The notes under the pieces were generated by a model. It saw nothing but the letters and a program-made list of their open reading frames with translations. It had not been told where the DNA came from and searched no databases. Shown one piece after another: positions 1 to 5,652 of a stretch of DNA of 8,200 bases. Source of the DNA: Rhodobacterales bacterium (GTDB lineage: Bacteria; Pseudomonadota; Alphaproteobacteria; Rhodobacterales; Rhodobacteraceae); the NCBI GenBank assembly GCA_013298485.1, contig JAAFHS010000083.1, forward strand, positions 1 through 8,200. Direction: 5' to 3'. Each line of letters opens with the position of its first letter. Position 1 is the first letter of the stretch. The position numbers and the translations under genes are program-made.

Positions 1-483
1 GAAGACCAGGACCCGTTCGAGATTGCGCAGTATTTCGACAGCGGCAATTACGCGATCCGCCGCAATACGTGGCAGGGCAATCTGTGGATACAAGGCGGGC
101 CCCGCGCGCGCGTGTTCTTTGCCGACGCGCCTGCCAAGGCACCTGCCCTGAACAAGACCCCGCTGGTCAAATGGCATCGCAGCTATGCCTATGAAAGCTC
201 CACCCATATGCTGCTGCCCCGCGGGCTCAATCTTGTCTATGATCAGTCGGGTGGCGAAAAGGCATCGGGCTGCCTGCTGCATGCCAAATTTCTGGATACA
301 TTCAGCGGCAAGGCGACCGAGGAAATGGAACGTCGCCAGCACTATGCCAACAGCGCCGAGTATAAGGCCTATGCCGACGGGCTGGCCGCCCAGCCCGATT
401 TCTGGTGCAAGTGGAGCGAGAAGTATATCAACTGGCGTCAGCTGGAGATTCTGGGGCTGATGTCGAAAGGCAACTGGGCATGA
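1..483 (+). CDS. Family 2 glycosyltransferase, C-terminal part (5' end outside window)
   Basis: The frame is open from the first base and ends in TGA at 481-483, so only the last 160 residues are seen. The text resembles the C-terminal half of bacterial GT2-type glycosyltransferases of the Glyco_tranf_2_4 kind common in Rhodobacterales. A 'DSGNYAIRR' stretch lies near residues 14-22, and 'PLVKWHRSYAYESSTH' followed by 'LLPRGLN' lies in the middle, where family members usually carry a K-W-x-x-x-Y...S-T-H...P-R pattern. These enzymes transfer a sugar from a nucleotide donor to a glycan acceptor at the cytoplasmic face of the membrane. No signal peptide or membrane segment is visible in this part. 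The stop overlaps the next gene's ATG (ATGA, 480-483), implying translational coupling and one operon with the following glycosyltransferase and sulfotransferase. The family call is by pattern recognition; the donor-binding DxD region is not in the window, and the sugar specificity cannot be read. Confidence 0.72.
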   Translation, partial: EDQDPFEIAQYFDSGNYAIRRNTWQGNLWIQGGPRARVFFADAPAKAPALNKTPLVKWHRSYAYESSTHMLLPRGLNLVYDQSGGEKASGCLLHAKFLDTFSGKATEEMERRQHYANSAEYKAYADGLAAQPDFWCKWSEKYINWRQLEILGLMSKGNWA

Positions 484-2174
484 CCGTCGGGTTTCTGATG
501 ATGTGTCACACCGCACTGGACCGTGCCGCCCTGGTGGCCCGGCACTGGGCCGAACGCGATTGCCCGGTGGTCATCCATGTCGATGCGCGGGTCACCCGCA
601 AGGCATATCAGGGGCTGCTCGCCGCCCTGGCTGATCTGACGAATGTCCGGTTTTCCAAACGCTATGCCTGCGAATGGGGCACCTGGGGGATCGTTGCCGG
701 CACGCAGGCGGCAGCCAGCATGATGCTGCGTGAATTTCCCGGCGTCCGGCATGTCTATCTGGCCTCAGGTTCCTGCCTGCCGCTGCGGCCCGTGTCGGAA
801 CTGGTGGCCTATCTTGATGAACGCCCGAAGACCGATTTCATCGAATCCGTCACCACCGAAGATGTCGGCTGGACGATCGGTGGGCTGAACCTCGAACGGT
901 TCACCATGCGGTTTCCGTTTTCATGGCGCAAAAGTCGCAAATGGTTCGATTTCTATGTCCGGCTGCAGCGCAAGATCGGTCTGCGGCGACGCATTCCGCC
1001 GGGCATCGTGCCGCATCTGGGCAGCCAGTGGTGGTGTCTCACGCGTCAGACCCTGACCGCAATTCTGGACAATCCCGAACGCCCCGACATCGACGCCTAT
1101 TTCCGCCACGTCTGGATCCCCGACGAATCCTATTTCCAGACGCTGGTGCGGCAGGTCTCGGGCCATGTCGAAAGCCGCTCGCTGACCCTGTCGAAGTTCG
1201 ATTTTCAGGGCAAGCCGCATATCTTCTATGATGATCACCTGCAGCTTTTGCGCCGGTCAGACTGCTTTGTCGCCCGCAAAATCTGGCCGCGCGCGGAAAA
1301 GCTGTACCAGACATTTCTTCTGGGTGATGCGGCCACCCAGGCGGCCGAACCGAACCCCGGCAAGATCGACCGGTTGTTCGCCAAGGCGGTTGAGCGGCGT
1401 ATCAAGGGGCGTGCGGGCCTTTACATGCAAAGCCGCTTTCCCAGCTATGATCTGGAACATGGGCGCACCGCCGCCCCCTATTCGGTATTCGAAGGCTTTT
1501 CCGAACTGTTCGAGAACTTTGAAACCTGGCTCGGCAAGGTCAGCGGCACCCGCGCCCACGGGCATCTTTTTGCGCCCGAACGCGTGCATTTTGCCGGGGG
1601 GGAAACCGTCTATAACGGTGCGATGTCCGACAGCGCCCTGCTGCGCGACTACAACCCGAAATCCTTCCTCACCAACCTGATCTGGAACACGCGTGGCGAA
1701 CGGCAGTGTTTCCAGTTCGGCCCCGCCGACAATCAAGAGGCGCTGCCCTTCATCTGCGGTGATGCGAATGCCCAGATTTCGGTGATCTCGGGTGCCTGGG
1801 CCGTGCCGCTGTTTCATGCCAACACCAATTTCAGCGATATCCGCAAAGAGGCCGCCCGCCTGCAGAAGATCGAGACCGAGGCTTTGGGCGTGATGCGCGC
1901 CAGCTGGGTCAAGGCGCGGGTGCGGGTCTGGACGCTGGCGGAATTTGTCGAAAACCCCATGGAACCCCTGCAGATGATCGTCGATGAAATCAGCCCCCGG
2001 TCCTTGCGGCGGCTGACCGAAGTGCCGCGCATGGCCGATCTGACCGGCTTTGGCCAGTTCCTGCAGAACCTGCGCAATCAGGGCATGCAGCCGATCCTGA
2101 TGGGCGATTTTCCCGCCAGCGATGATCAGCGCACCCGGAACGGCCGGCGCGGCCGCCCCTATCTGGTGAAGTAG
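480..2174 (+). CDS. GT14 Core-2/I-branching-type glycosyltransferase with uncharacterised C-terminal domain (DUF5928-like)
   Basis: The product is 564 aa. Residues 1 to about 280 match the Branch (GT14) fold, which in animals transfers beta-1,6-N-acetylglucosamine or xylose. Visible landmarks are 'MMCHTALDRAALVARHW' (7-23), 'VIHVDAR' (31-37), 'YLASGSCLPLRP' (93-104), 'GSQWW' (181-185) and 'IPDESYF' (213-219). Glu216 sits where the catalytic base of core-2 enzymes lies (P-D-E). Residues from about 290 to 564 have no fold I recognise; Rhodobacterales homologues carry a domain of unknown function here (DUF5928, from memory). The ATG at 480 is preferred over upstream in-frame codons because the protein then starts directly on the first beta strand of the fold. 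It also has an AAAGG 9 bases upstream and an ATGA overlap with the previous gene. The stop TAG touches the ATG of the sulfotransferase gene with no gap. The actual sugar donor is unknown. Confidence 0.85.
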   Translation: MTVGFLMMCHTALDRAALVARHWAERDCPVVIHVDARVTRKAYQGLLAALADLTNVRFSKRYACEWGTWGIVAGTQAAASMMLREFPGVRHVYLASGSCLPLRPVSELVAYLDERPKTDFIESVTTEDVGWTIGGLNLERFTMRFPFSWRKSRKWFDFYVRLQRKIGLRRRIPPGIVPHLGSQWWCLTRQTLTAILDNPERPDIDAYFRHVWIPDESYFQTLVRQVSGHVESRSLTLSKFDFQGKPHIFYDDHLQLLRRSDCFVARKIWPRAEKLYQTFLLGDAATQAAEPNPGKIDRLFAKAVERRIKGRAGLYMQSRFPSYDLEHGRTAAPYSVFEGFSELFENFETWLGKVSGTRAHGHLFAPERVHFAGGETVYNGAMSDSALLRDYNPKSFLTNLIWNTRGERQCFQFGPADNQEALPFICGDANAQISVISGAWAVPLFHANTNFSDIRKEAARLQKIETEALGVMRASWVKARVRVWTLAEFVENPMEPLQMIVDEISPRSLRRLTEVPRMADLTGFGQFLQNLRNQGMQPILMGDFPASDDQRTRNGRRGRPYLVK

Positions 2175-3539
2175 ATGCCCGCCTTCAAAAGCTTTGTGAT
2201 GTTCGCGGAAATGCGGACCGGTTCGAATTTCCTTGAGGCCAATATCAACGCGATCCCCGGTCTGCACTGCCATGGCGAGGTGTTCAACCCGCATTTCATC
2301 GGCAAAAAGGGGCAACTCAGCCTGCTGGGCATCGACATGGCGGCGCGCGCCGCGGACCCGATGGCCCTGCTTGCGCGGTTGCAGGCCAAGACCGACGGGC
2401 TGGCGGGTTTCCGTCTGTTCCACGACCATGACCCGCGCGTCACGCGCGCGGTGCTCGACGACCGGGCCTGCGCCAAGATCATTCTCACGCGCAACCCGGT
2501 CGACAGCTATGTCAGCCTGAAGATCGCACAGGCGACCGGGCAGTGGAAACTGACCGATGCCAAACATCTGAAATCCGGTCAGGCGCGGTTTGACAGGGCC
2601 GAGTTCGAAACGCATCTGACCGATCTGCAGGCCTTTCAGGTCGACCTGCTGCACCATCTGCAGATCACCGGGCAGACGGCGTTCTACATCGACTATGACG
2701 ATATCCAGAGCCTGGAGGTCCTGAACGGCCTCGCGGCCTTTCTCGGCACCAAGGGCCGGTTGGAGGCACTGGACGGATCACTTAAAAAGCAGAACCCCGA
2801 AGAGATCGGTACCAAGGTCGCAAACCTTGACGACATGGCGGCATCGCTGGCGCGGCTCGACCGCTTCAACCTTGCCCGCACCCCGAACTTCGAACCCCGT
2901 CGCGGCCCCGCCGTGCCCGGTTTTCTGGCGGCGGGCGGGCTTTTGTACATGCCCATCAAGGGCGGCCCCGAAGATGCAGTGGGAACATGGCTGGCCGCTC
3001 TCGGCCCGGTCACGCGCGACTTCACCCAGAAAATGCTGAAACAGTGGAAACGCGCCACCCCCGGCCATCGCAGCTTTACCGTCCTGCGCGATCCGCTGGC
3101 CCGCGCCGATGCCGCATTCCGCACCCGCGTTCTGTCGGGGGCCCGGCCCGATGTCTGGCAGGCCCTGGTCACGGCGCATGGCGTCAGCCTGCCCGACCCC
3201 GGCACCACCTTTGCGGGTGAGGCTGATTATCACGCGGCCCTGATGGGTTTCCTGCGCTTTGTGAAGACGAACCTTGCAGGCCAGACCGGGCAGAAGGTGG
3301 ATGCGCACTGGGCCAGCCAGGCCGCCGTGCTGCAAGGATTCGCACAGTTCCAGGGCCCCGATCTGGTCCTGCGCGAAGGGCGGATGGCCCAAGGGCTCGC
3401 CTATCTTGCCGCCGAGGTCGGACAGGATTGTCCGGCAGTGGACACACCGCCCCCGCCCAGCGCCATCCATGCGATCCCAGACCTGCAGGCCGCCGCACGC
3501 GACGCTTATGCGCGTGACTACCTCGCCTTCGGCTTTTGA
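2175..3539 (+). CDS. NodH-like PAPS-dependent sulfotransferase with a second, degenerate sulfotransferase-like half
   Basis: The product is 454 aa. The N-terminal half (1 to about 230) has both PAPS-binding signatures: a 5'-phosphosulfate loop 'RTGSNFL' (14-20) after a beta strand, and a 3'-phosphate motif 'IILTRNPVDSYVSLKIA' (102-118, with Arg106 and Ser111). 'YIDYDDI' (171-177) is also typical. Such enzymes move sulfate from PAPS to a carbohydrate; Rhodobacterales relatives are often annotated 'nodulation protein NodH', although nodulation is not implied. The C-terminal half (about 245-454) looks like a second domain of the Sulfotransfer_2 type: 'LLYMPIKGG' (256-264) in the loop position, 'FTVLRDPLARADAAF' (301-315) as a 3'-phosphate motif, then 'DAHWASQ' (376-382) and an 'LREGRMAQGLAYL' helix (399-411). 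Its loop lacks the usual Thr/Ser after the glycines. The gene begins directly after the previous stop with only a weak Shine-Dalgarno (GGTGAAG), so it probably depends on coupled translation. The acceptor is likely the glycan made by the upstream enzymes. Confidence 0.82.
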   Translation: MPAFKSFVMFAEMRTGSNFLEANINAIPGLHCHGEVFNPHFIGKKGQLSLLGIDMAARAADPMALLARLQAKTDGLAGFRLFHDHDPRVTRAVLDDRACAKIILTRNPVDSYVSLKIAQATGQWKLTDAKHLKSGQARFDRAEFETHLTDLQAFQVDLLHHLQITGQTAFYIDYDDIQSLEVLNGLAAFLGTKGRLEALDGSLKKQNPEEIGTKVANLDDMAASLARLDRFNLARTPNFEPRRGPAVPGFLAAGGLLYMPIKGGPEDAVGTWLAALGPVTRDFTQKMLKQWKRATPGHRSFTVLRDPLARADAAFRTRVLSGARPDVWQALVTAHGVSLPDPGTTFAGEADYHAALMGFLRFVKTNLAGQTGQKVDAHWASQAAVLQGFAQFQGPDLVLREGRMAQGLAYLAAEVGQDCPAVDTPPPPSAIHAIPDLQAAARDAYARDYLAFGF

Positions 3540-3548
3540 CGGGACCGC

Positions 3549-4319
3549 TCAGATCAGCTGATCATACGCCGACACCGCAATCGTGCGCAGCACGTCACGC
3601 GGGATATCGCCCACCACGGCGCAGCTTAGGTTTTCATCCAGCCAGTAGATGCTTTGCGTCGCCCCGTCCTGCGCAAACTGGAAGGATCGGCTGCCTGCCG
3701 CCCCGTCCGGCAGAATGTACAGCGTGATCCGCTGGCCTGCCGCATCTTCGTACATGTAAAACCCCGCAGGCCCCGTCGCTGACGGCACGATCCGCCCGCC
3801 CAGCAGGGTGAAACCCGATGCCGCGAGGTCCGGCGGGCGCATGTCGCGGCCAAGGCGTTTGGACATCCATGTGTTCATCTGTTCCGCGTCCGAGGCCAGC
3901 ACTTCGACCGGATGCTTCACCTCGCCCACAAAGGTCTGGTGCGCCTGCAAGGCTGCAACCGCCACATTTTGCGCGCGCGTCGCACCCGGCATCAGATCGC
4001 GCGCAAACCACCCGCCCGCCAGTCCGACCGCAAGAATGGCCACGGACGCCGCCATCCGCCAGGCCCCCCGTGCCACCGGCACCTCATCCGCCCGTGCCCG
4101 CGCCATCACATCTGCCATGGCCTGCGGCACCGCATCGCCCGGAAGGGCAGGGTACAGCGCCGCCAGCGCCGTGTTCTGCGCCGCCCAGCCTGCCAGCATC
4201 GCGCGTGCGTCCGGGTCATCCGCCAGACGCGCTGCCAGATCCGCGGCCGCATCTGCAGGCATCGCCCCTTCGAAATAGGCGATCAGGTCATCTTCGGTCA
4301 GGCGGTTTGCGTCGGTCAT
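3549..4319 (-). CDS. Transmembrane anti-sigma factor (no zinc-binding motif)
   Basis: The product is 256 aa. A cytoplasmic N-terminal region (1 to about 86) begins 'LTEDDLIAYFEGAM' (7-20), the type of helix found in the sigma-binding domain of ECF anti-sigma factors. One hydrophobic segment follows at about 89-106 (AASVAILAVGLAGG core). The remaining 150 residues would lie in the periplasm. There is no H-x3-C-x2-C zinc motif; the only cysteine I see is near the C terminus in 'LSCAVVGD'. The family binds its sigma factor at the membrane and releases it on an extracytoplasmic signal, often after proteolysis. The ATG overlaps the sigma gene's stop by 4 bases (ATGA on the minus strand), giving coupled synthesis in roughly fixed ratio. 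The C-terminal tail 'DVLRTIAVSAYDQLI' ends 9 bp from the convergent sulfotransferase gene. The role is firm from context; the signal is unknown. Confidence 0.86.
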   Translation of the reverse strand: MTDANRLTEDDLIAYFEGAMPADAAADLAARLADDPDARAMLAGWAAQNTALAALYPALPGDAVPQAMADVMARARADEVPVARGAWRMAASVAILAVGLAGGWFARDLMPGATRAQNVAVAALQAHQTFVGEVKHPVEVLASDAEQMNTWMSKRLGRDMRPPDLAASGFTLLGGRIVPSATGPAGFYMYEDAAGQRITLYILPDGAAGSRSFQFAQDGATQSIYWLDENLSCAVVGDIPRDVLRTIAVSAYDQLI

Positions 4320-4849
4320 GTCTCTACATTTCTCGGTTGCCCCGCAGCCTTTCCAGGGCTGCGCGGATCGGCGCTGCGCCCCGTCAGGACGCGCAAGGTG
4401 GCACGTGCACGCGCGATGCGCGACATCAGCGTGCCTTTCGGAATCTCGAGGATGGCTGCAGCCTGCGCAAAACTCCGGCCCCCCAGCACCACCATCAGCA
4501 GCGCCTCGCGCTGATCGGGCGGCAGGCGTCCCATCGCATCATGCAGATCGCGCAGATCAAGATGCGCCTCCTGCCCGCCTATCGTGGCCGGTTCATGCGG
4601 CAGGTCCTCCACCGCCACCAGATGCCCCGGGCGCGGTGCTGCGCGGATCAGGTCGCGGTGGCGGTTGATCAGGATGCGAAACAGCCAGGCCTGCACCGGG
4701 CCGTCACCACGCCAGGCATGGCGTTTGGCAACGGCCCGTTCTAGACAGTCCTGCACCAGATCATCGGCCCGCTGCCCATCCCGCACCAGCGCATGCGCAT
4801 AGCGCCGCAGCGCGGGGATGGCAGCCTCGATCTCGTCCAGAACGCCCAT
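4316..4849 (-). CDS. ECF-type RNA polymerase sigma factor
   Basis: The product is 177 aa, the normal size for an extracytoplasmic-function sigma factor carrying only regions 2 and 4. Region 2 lies at about 8-70: 'DDLVQDCLERAVAKRH' (29-44) is the core-binding and -10 recognition helix, and 'VQAWLFRILINRHRDLIR' (52-69) follows. Region 4 lies at about 102-155: 'LPPDQREALLMVVLGGRSFAQAAAILEIP' read in pieces, with the helix-turn-helix ending in 'KGTLMSRIARARATLR' (138-153) that reads the -35 element. It directs RNA polymerase to a stress regulon and usually its own operon. The start ATG at 4849 has GAAAG 6 bases upstream and lies 15 bp after the stop of the secreted-protein gene; the stop overlaps the anti-sigma start by 4 bp. 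The tail after residue 155 is proline/arginine rich and probably unstructured. I cannot assign the ECF subgroup, and no target promoter is certain in the window. Confidence 0.93.
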   Translation of the reverse strand: MGVLDEIEAAIPALRRYAHALVRDGQRADDLVQDCLERAVAKRHAWRGDGPVQAWLFRILINRHRDLIRAAPRPGHLVAVEDLPHEPATIGGQEAHLDLRDLHDAMGRLPPDQREALLMVVLGGRSFAQAAAILEIPKGTLMSRIARARATLRVLTGRSADPRSPGKAAGQPRNVET

Positions 4850-4864
4850 CGGCAGCTTTCAGAT

Positions 4865-5239
4865 TTAGGGCTTGGCCACGTGCCACACGCCACCCTTGCC
4901 GTCGCCTGTCACATCACCGGCGGCGGCATCACCCTTGAACGTATACAGCGGCTTGCCCTTGTAGGTCCATTGATAGGTGCCATCCGTGCGCGTGATCACG
5001 GCCCAGTCGCCCTCGGTCGCCTCGTCTTCATCTTCGGCGGCCAGAATAGGCCAGTTCACGGCACAATCGCCTTCGCAGGCCGAAACACCGTCACTGTCCT
5101 TGTCGAACGTATACAGCGTCATGCCATCTTCGGTCGTCAGGATCGGGCCATTGGCGCTATCCGCCGTCACGGCAGGCGCGGCAAGCGCCTGTCCGGCGGC
5201 CAGCATCAGTGCAAAAGCGGCGGTCATCATCCGGTTCAT
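4865..5239 (-). CDS. Secreted PF03640-type repeat protein, first gene of the sigma operon
   Basis: The product is 124 aa. Residues 1-20 form a classical Sec signal peptide (basic start MNR, hydrophobic core, 'GQALA' then 'AP'), so a cut after Ala20 is likely. There is no lipobox cysteine, so it should be a soluble periplasmic or secreted protein although relatives are called lipoproteins. The mature part has two copies of the 'secreted repeat of unknown function' pattern: 'GMTLYTFDKDSDG' (39-51) with a C-E-G-D-C pair (Cys55, Cys59) and 'AVNWP' (60-64), then 'KGKPLYTFKGD' (94-104) and 'GDGKGGVWHV' (112-121). The start at 5239 was chosen over an upstream in-frame ATG at 5380 because it has a perfect AAGGAG 7 bases ahead and begins the signal peptide; the upstream extension looks non-coding. 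It lies 15 bp before the sigma gene. The biochemical role is unknown; the context suggests it is both a product and possibly a sensor partner of the sigma/anti-sigma pair. Confidence 0.88.
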   Translation of the reverse strand: MNRMMTAAFALMLAAGQALAAPAVTADSANGPILTTEDGMTLYTFDKDSDGVSACEGDCAVNWPILAAEDEDEATEGDWAVITRTDGTYQWTYKGKPLYTFKGDAAAGDVTGDGKGGVWHVAKP

Positions 5240-5246
5240 GGGGTCA

Positions 5247-5252
5247 CTCCTT
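5247..5252 (-). promoter_or_regulatory. Strong ribosome binding site of the secreted-protein gene
   Basis: On the minus strand AAGGAG stands 7 bases before the ATG at 5239. It settles the start of the PF03640-type gene and excludes the longer frame starting at 5380. Confidence 0.85.
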
Positions 5253-5352
5253 GTGCAAGGGTGGCAGTTCGCGCCACACCTGCAGGGAATGACGATGACG
5301 GCGCAGGAATAATCCCGGGCTCCCGCAAAAAAGTGCGATCCCCGGACGGCAC

Positions 5353-5381
5353 TTGAAAATGATCCGGGGGTTGCGCACAAT
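5353..5381 (+). promoter_or_regulatory. Candidate sigma-70 promoter for the GNAT leader transcript
   Basis: TTGAAA (5353-5358, 5 of 6 to the -35 consensus) is followed by exactly 17 bases and CACAAT (5376-5381, 4 of 6 to the -10 consensus). Transcription would begin around 5386-5390, giving a leader of about 265 nt before the GNAT start. The -10 box lies inside the 10-bp palindrome CACAATTGTG (5376-5385), a natural place for a repressor site. This is prediction from consensus only. Confidence 0.4.
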
Positions 5382-5385
5382 TGTG

Positions 5386-5415
5386 GTGTGCTGGATCACA
5401 CGAACCCCAGCACAC
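5386..5415. repeat. Inverted repeat GTGTGCTGG / CCAGCACAC
   Basis: A perfect 9-bp inverted repeat with arms at 5386-5394 and 5407-5415 and a 12-base spacer. It lies just downstream of the predicted -10 box. It could be a DNA operator or the first stem of the leader RNA. There is no following U-run, so a simple terminator is unlikely. Confidence 0.6.
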
Positions 5416-5426
5416 ACAGGAGTTTT

Positions 5427-5453
5427 ATGTTGGAGACTGCGGGAACCCTCTGA
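5427..5453 (+). CDS. Possible 8-codon upstream ORF (leader peptide MLETAGTL)
   Basis: ATG at 5427 is preceded by AGGAG (5418-5422), a near-perfect Shine-Dalgarno but only 4 bases from the ATG; a TTG one codon later would have 7-base spacing. The frame reads MLETAGTL then TGA at 5451-5453. It is far too short to prove by composition. What makes it worth listing is the good ribosome site and that the stop codon lies at the very base of a perfect 11-bp hairpin, the arrangement expected if translation of the peptide affects the folding of the leader. It is not rich in any one amino acid, so classical amino-acid attenuation is not indicated. Confidence 0.3.
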   Translation: MLETAGTL

Positions 5454-5476
5454 TGTCACCTGTCGGGTGACATCAG
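5450..5476. repeat. Perfect 11-bp hairpin in the GNAT leader
   Basis: CTGATGTCACC (5450-5460) and GGTGACATCAG (5466-5476) are exact reverse complements around the 5-base loop TGTCG. It is the strongest stem in the intergenic region. No T-run follows on either strand, so it is not a standard intrinsic terminator; a regulatory RNA stem or a dimeric DNA-binding site (TGATGTCACC with its mirror) is more likely. Confidence 0.65.
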
Positions 5477-5652
5477 CGCACGGTGCCGCTGACCTGCCCA
5501 TCCGGGCTGTGGTCACCGCCGTGATAAGGCATGTTCCGGTCTTTGGACGACGTCATCAGGATATCAAAGATCCAACAGCACGTGCTGCATCTGTTGGCGC
5601 ATGTCTGCGTGCCGGCAGCCCGAAAATCAACGATATCAAAGGAAAACTGACA

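Larger units (their letters stand above)
5240..5652. other. 413-bp divergent intergenic region with structured leader elements
   Basis: No protein of normal size is supported here. A + strand frame is open from 5353 into the GNAT gene, but its translation is Cys/Arg-rich with no recognisable motif, and it is better read as untranslated leader. The region must hold the minus-strand promoter of the secreted protein-sigma-anti-sigma operon and the plus-strand promoter of the GNAT gene. Structures seen include a TTGAAA-17-CACAAT promoter candidate, a CACAATTGTG palindrome, a 9-bp inverted repeat, an 8-codon ORF, a perfect 11-bp hairpin, a CAGCACGTGCTG palindrome and a direct repeat of GATATCAAAG. 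The main ones are listed separately. I did not match it to any riboswitch class or known small RNA. Confidence 0.7.

Noticed and set aside
1257..2657. 466-codon open frame on the minus strand
   Set aside because: It lies opposite the GT14 and sulfotransferase genes, is rich in His/Gln/Gly/Arg with no motif, and has the look of an antisense shadow in high-GC DNA. The plus-strand proteins have clear family motifs.
3552..3563. Palindrome GATCAGCTGATC at the end of the anti-sigma gene
   Set aside because: It is a perfect 12-bp palindrome but encodes the last residues of the protein and has no T-run, so it is weak both as terminator and as operator.
3818..4744. 308-codon open frame on the plus strand
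   Set aside because: Its product is dominated by Pro, Arg, Ala and Ser and lies opposite the anti-sigma and sigma genes, which have clear domains. It is a shadow.
5260..5320. ECF-type autoregulated promoter on the minus strand (GGGAGCC ... CGTC)
   Set aside because: A loosely fitting pair with about 16-base spacing can be drawn, but the CGTC motif occurs twice nearby and the -35 half matches no ECF consensus well; I cannot support a specific site.
5240..5380. Longer version of the secreted protein starting at 5380
   Set aside because: The 47 extra residues would bury the signal peptide, and a perfect AAGGAG stands 7 bases before the ATG at 5239.
5353..5652. N-terminal extension of the GNAT gene by 100 codons
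   Set aside because: The frame is open but the extension has no GNAT-related sequence, no membrane or signal pattern, and the ATG at 5653 with GGAAAA starts exactly at the domain.
5386..5652. Known riboswitch (TPP, FMN, cobalamin, SAM-II, SAH, glycine, fluoride) or SRP/6S RNA
   Set aside because: I compared the conserved core sequences from memory on both strands and found none of them. A covariance-model search would be the decisive test.
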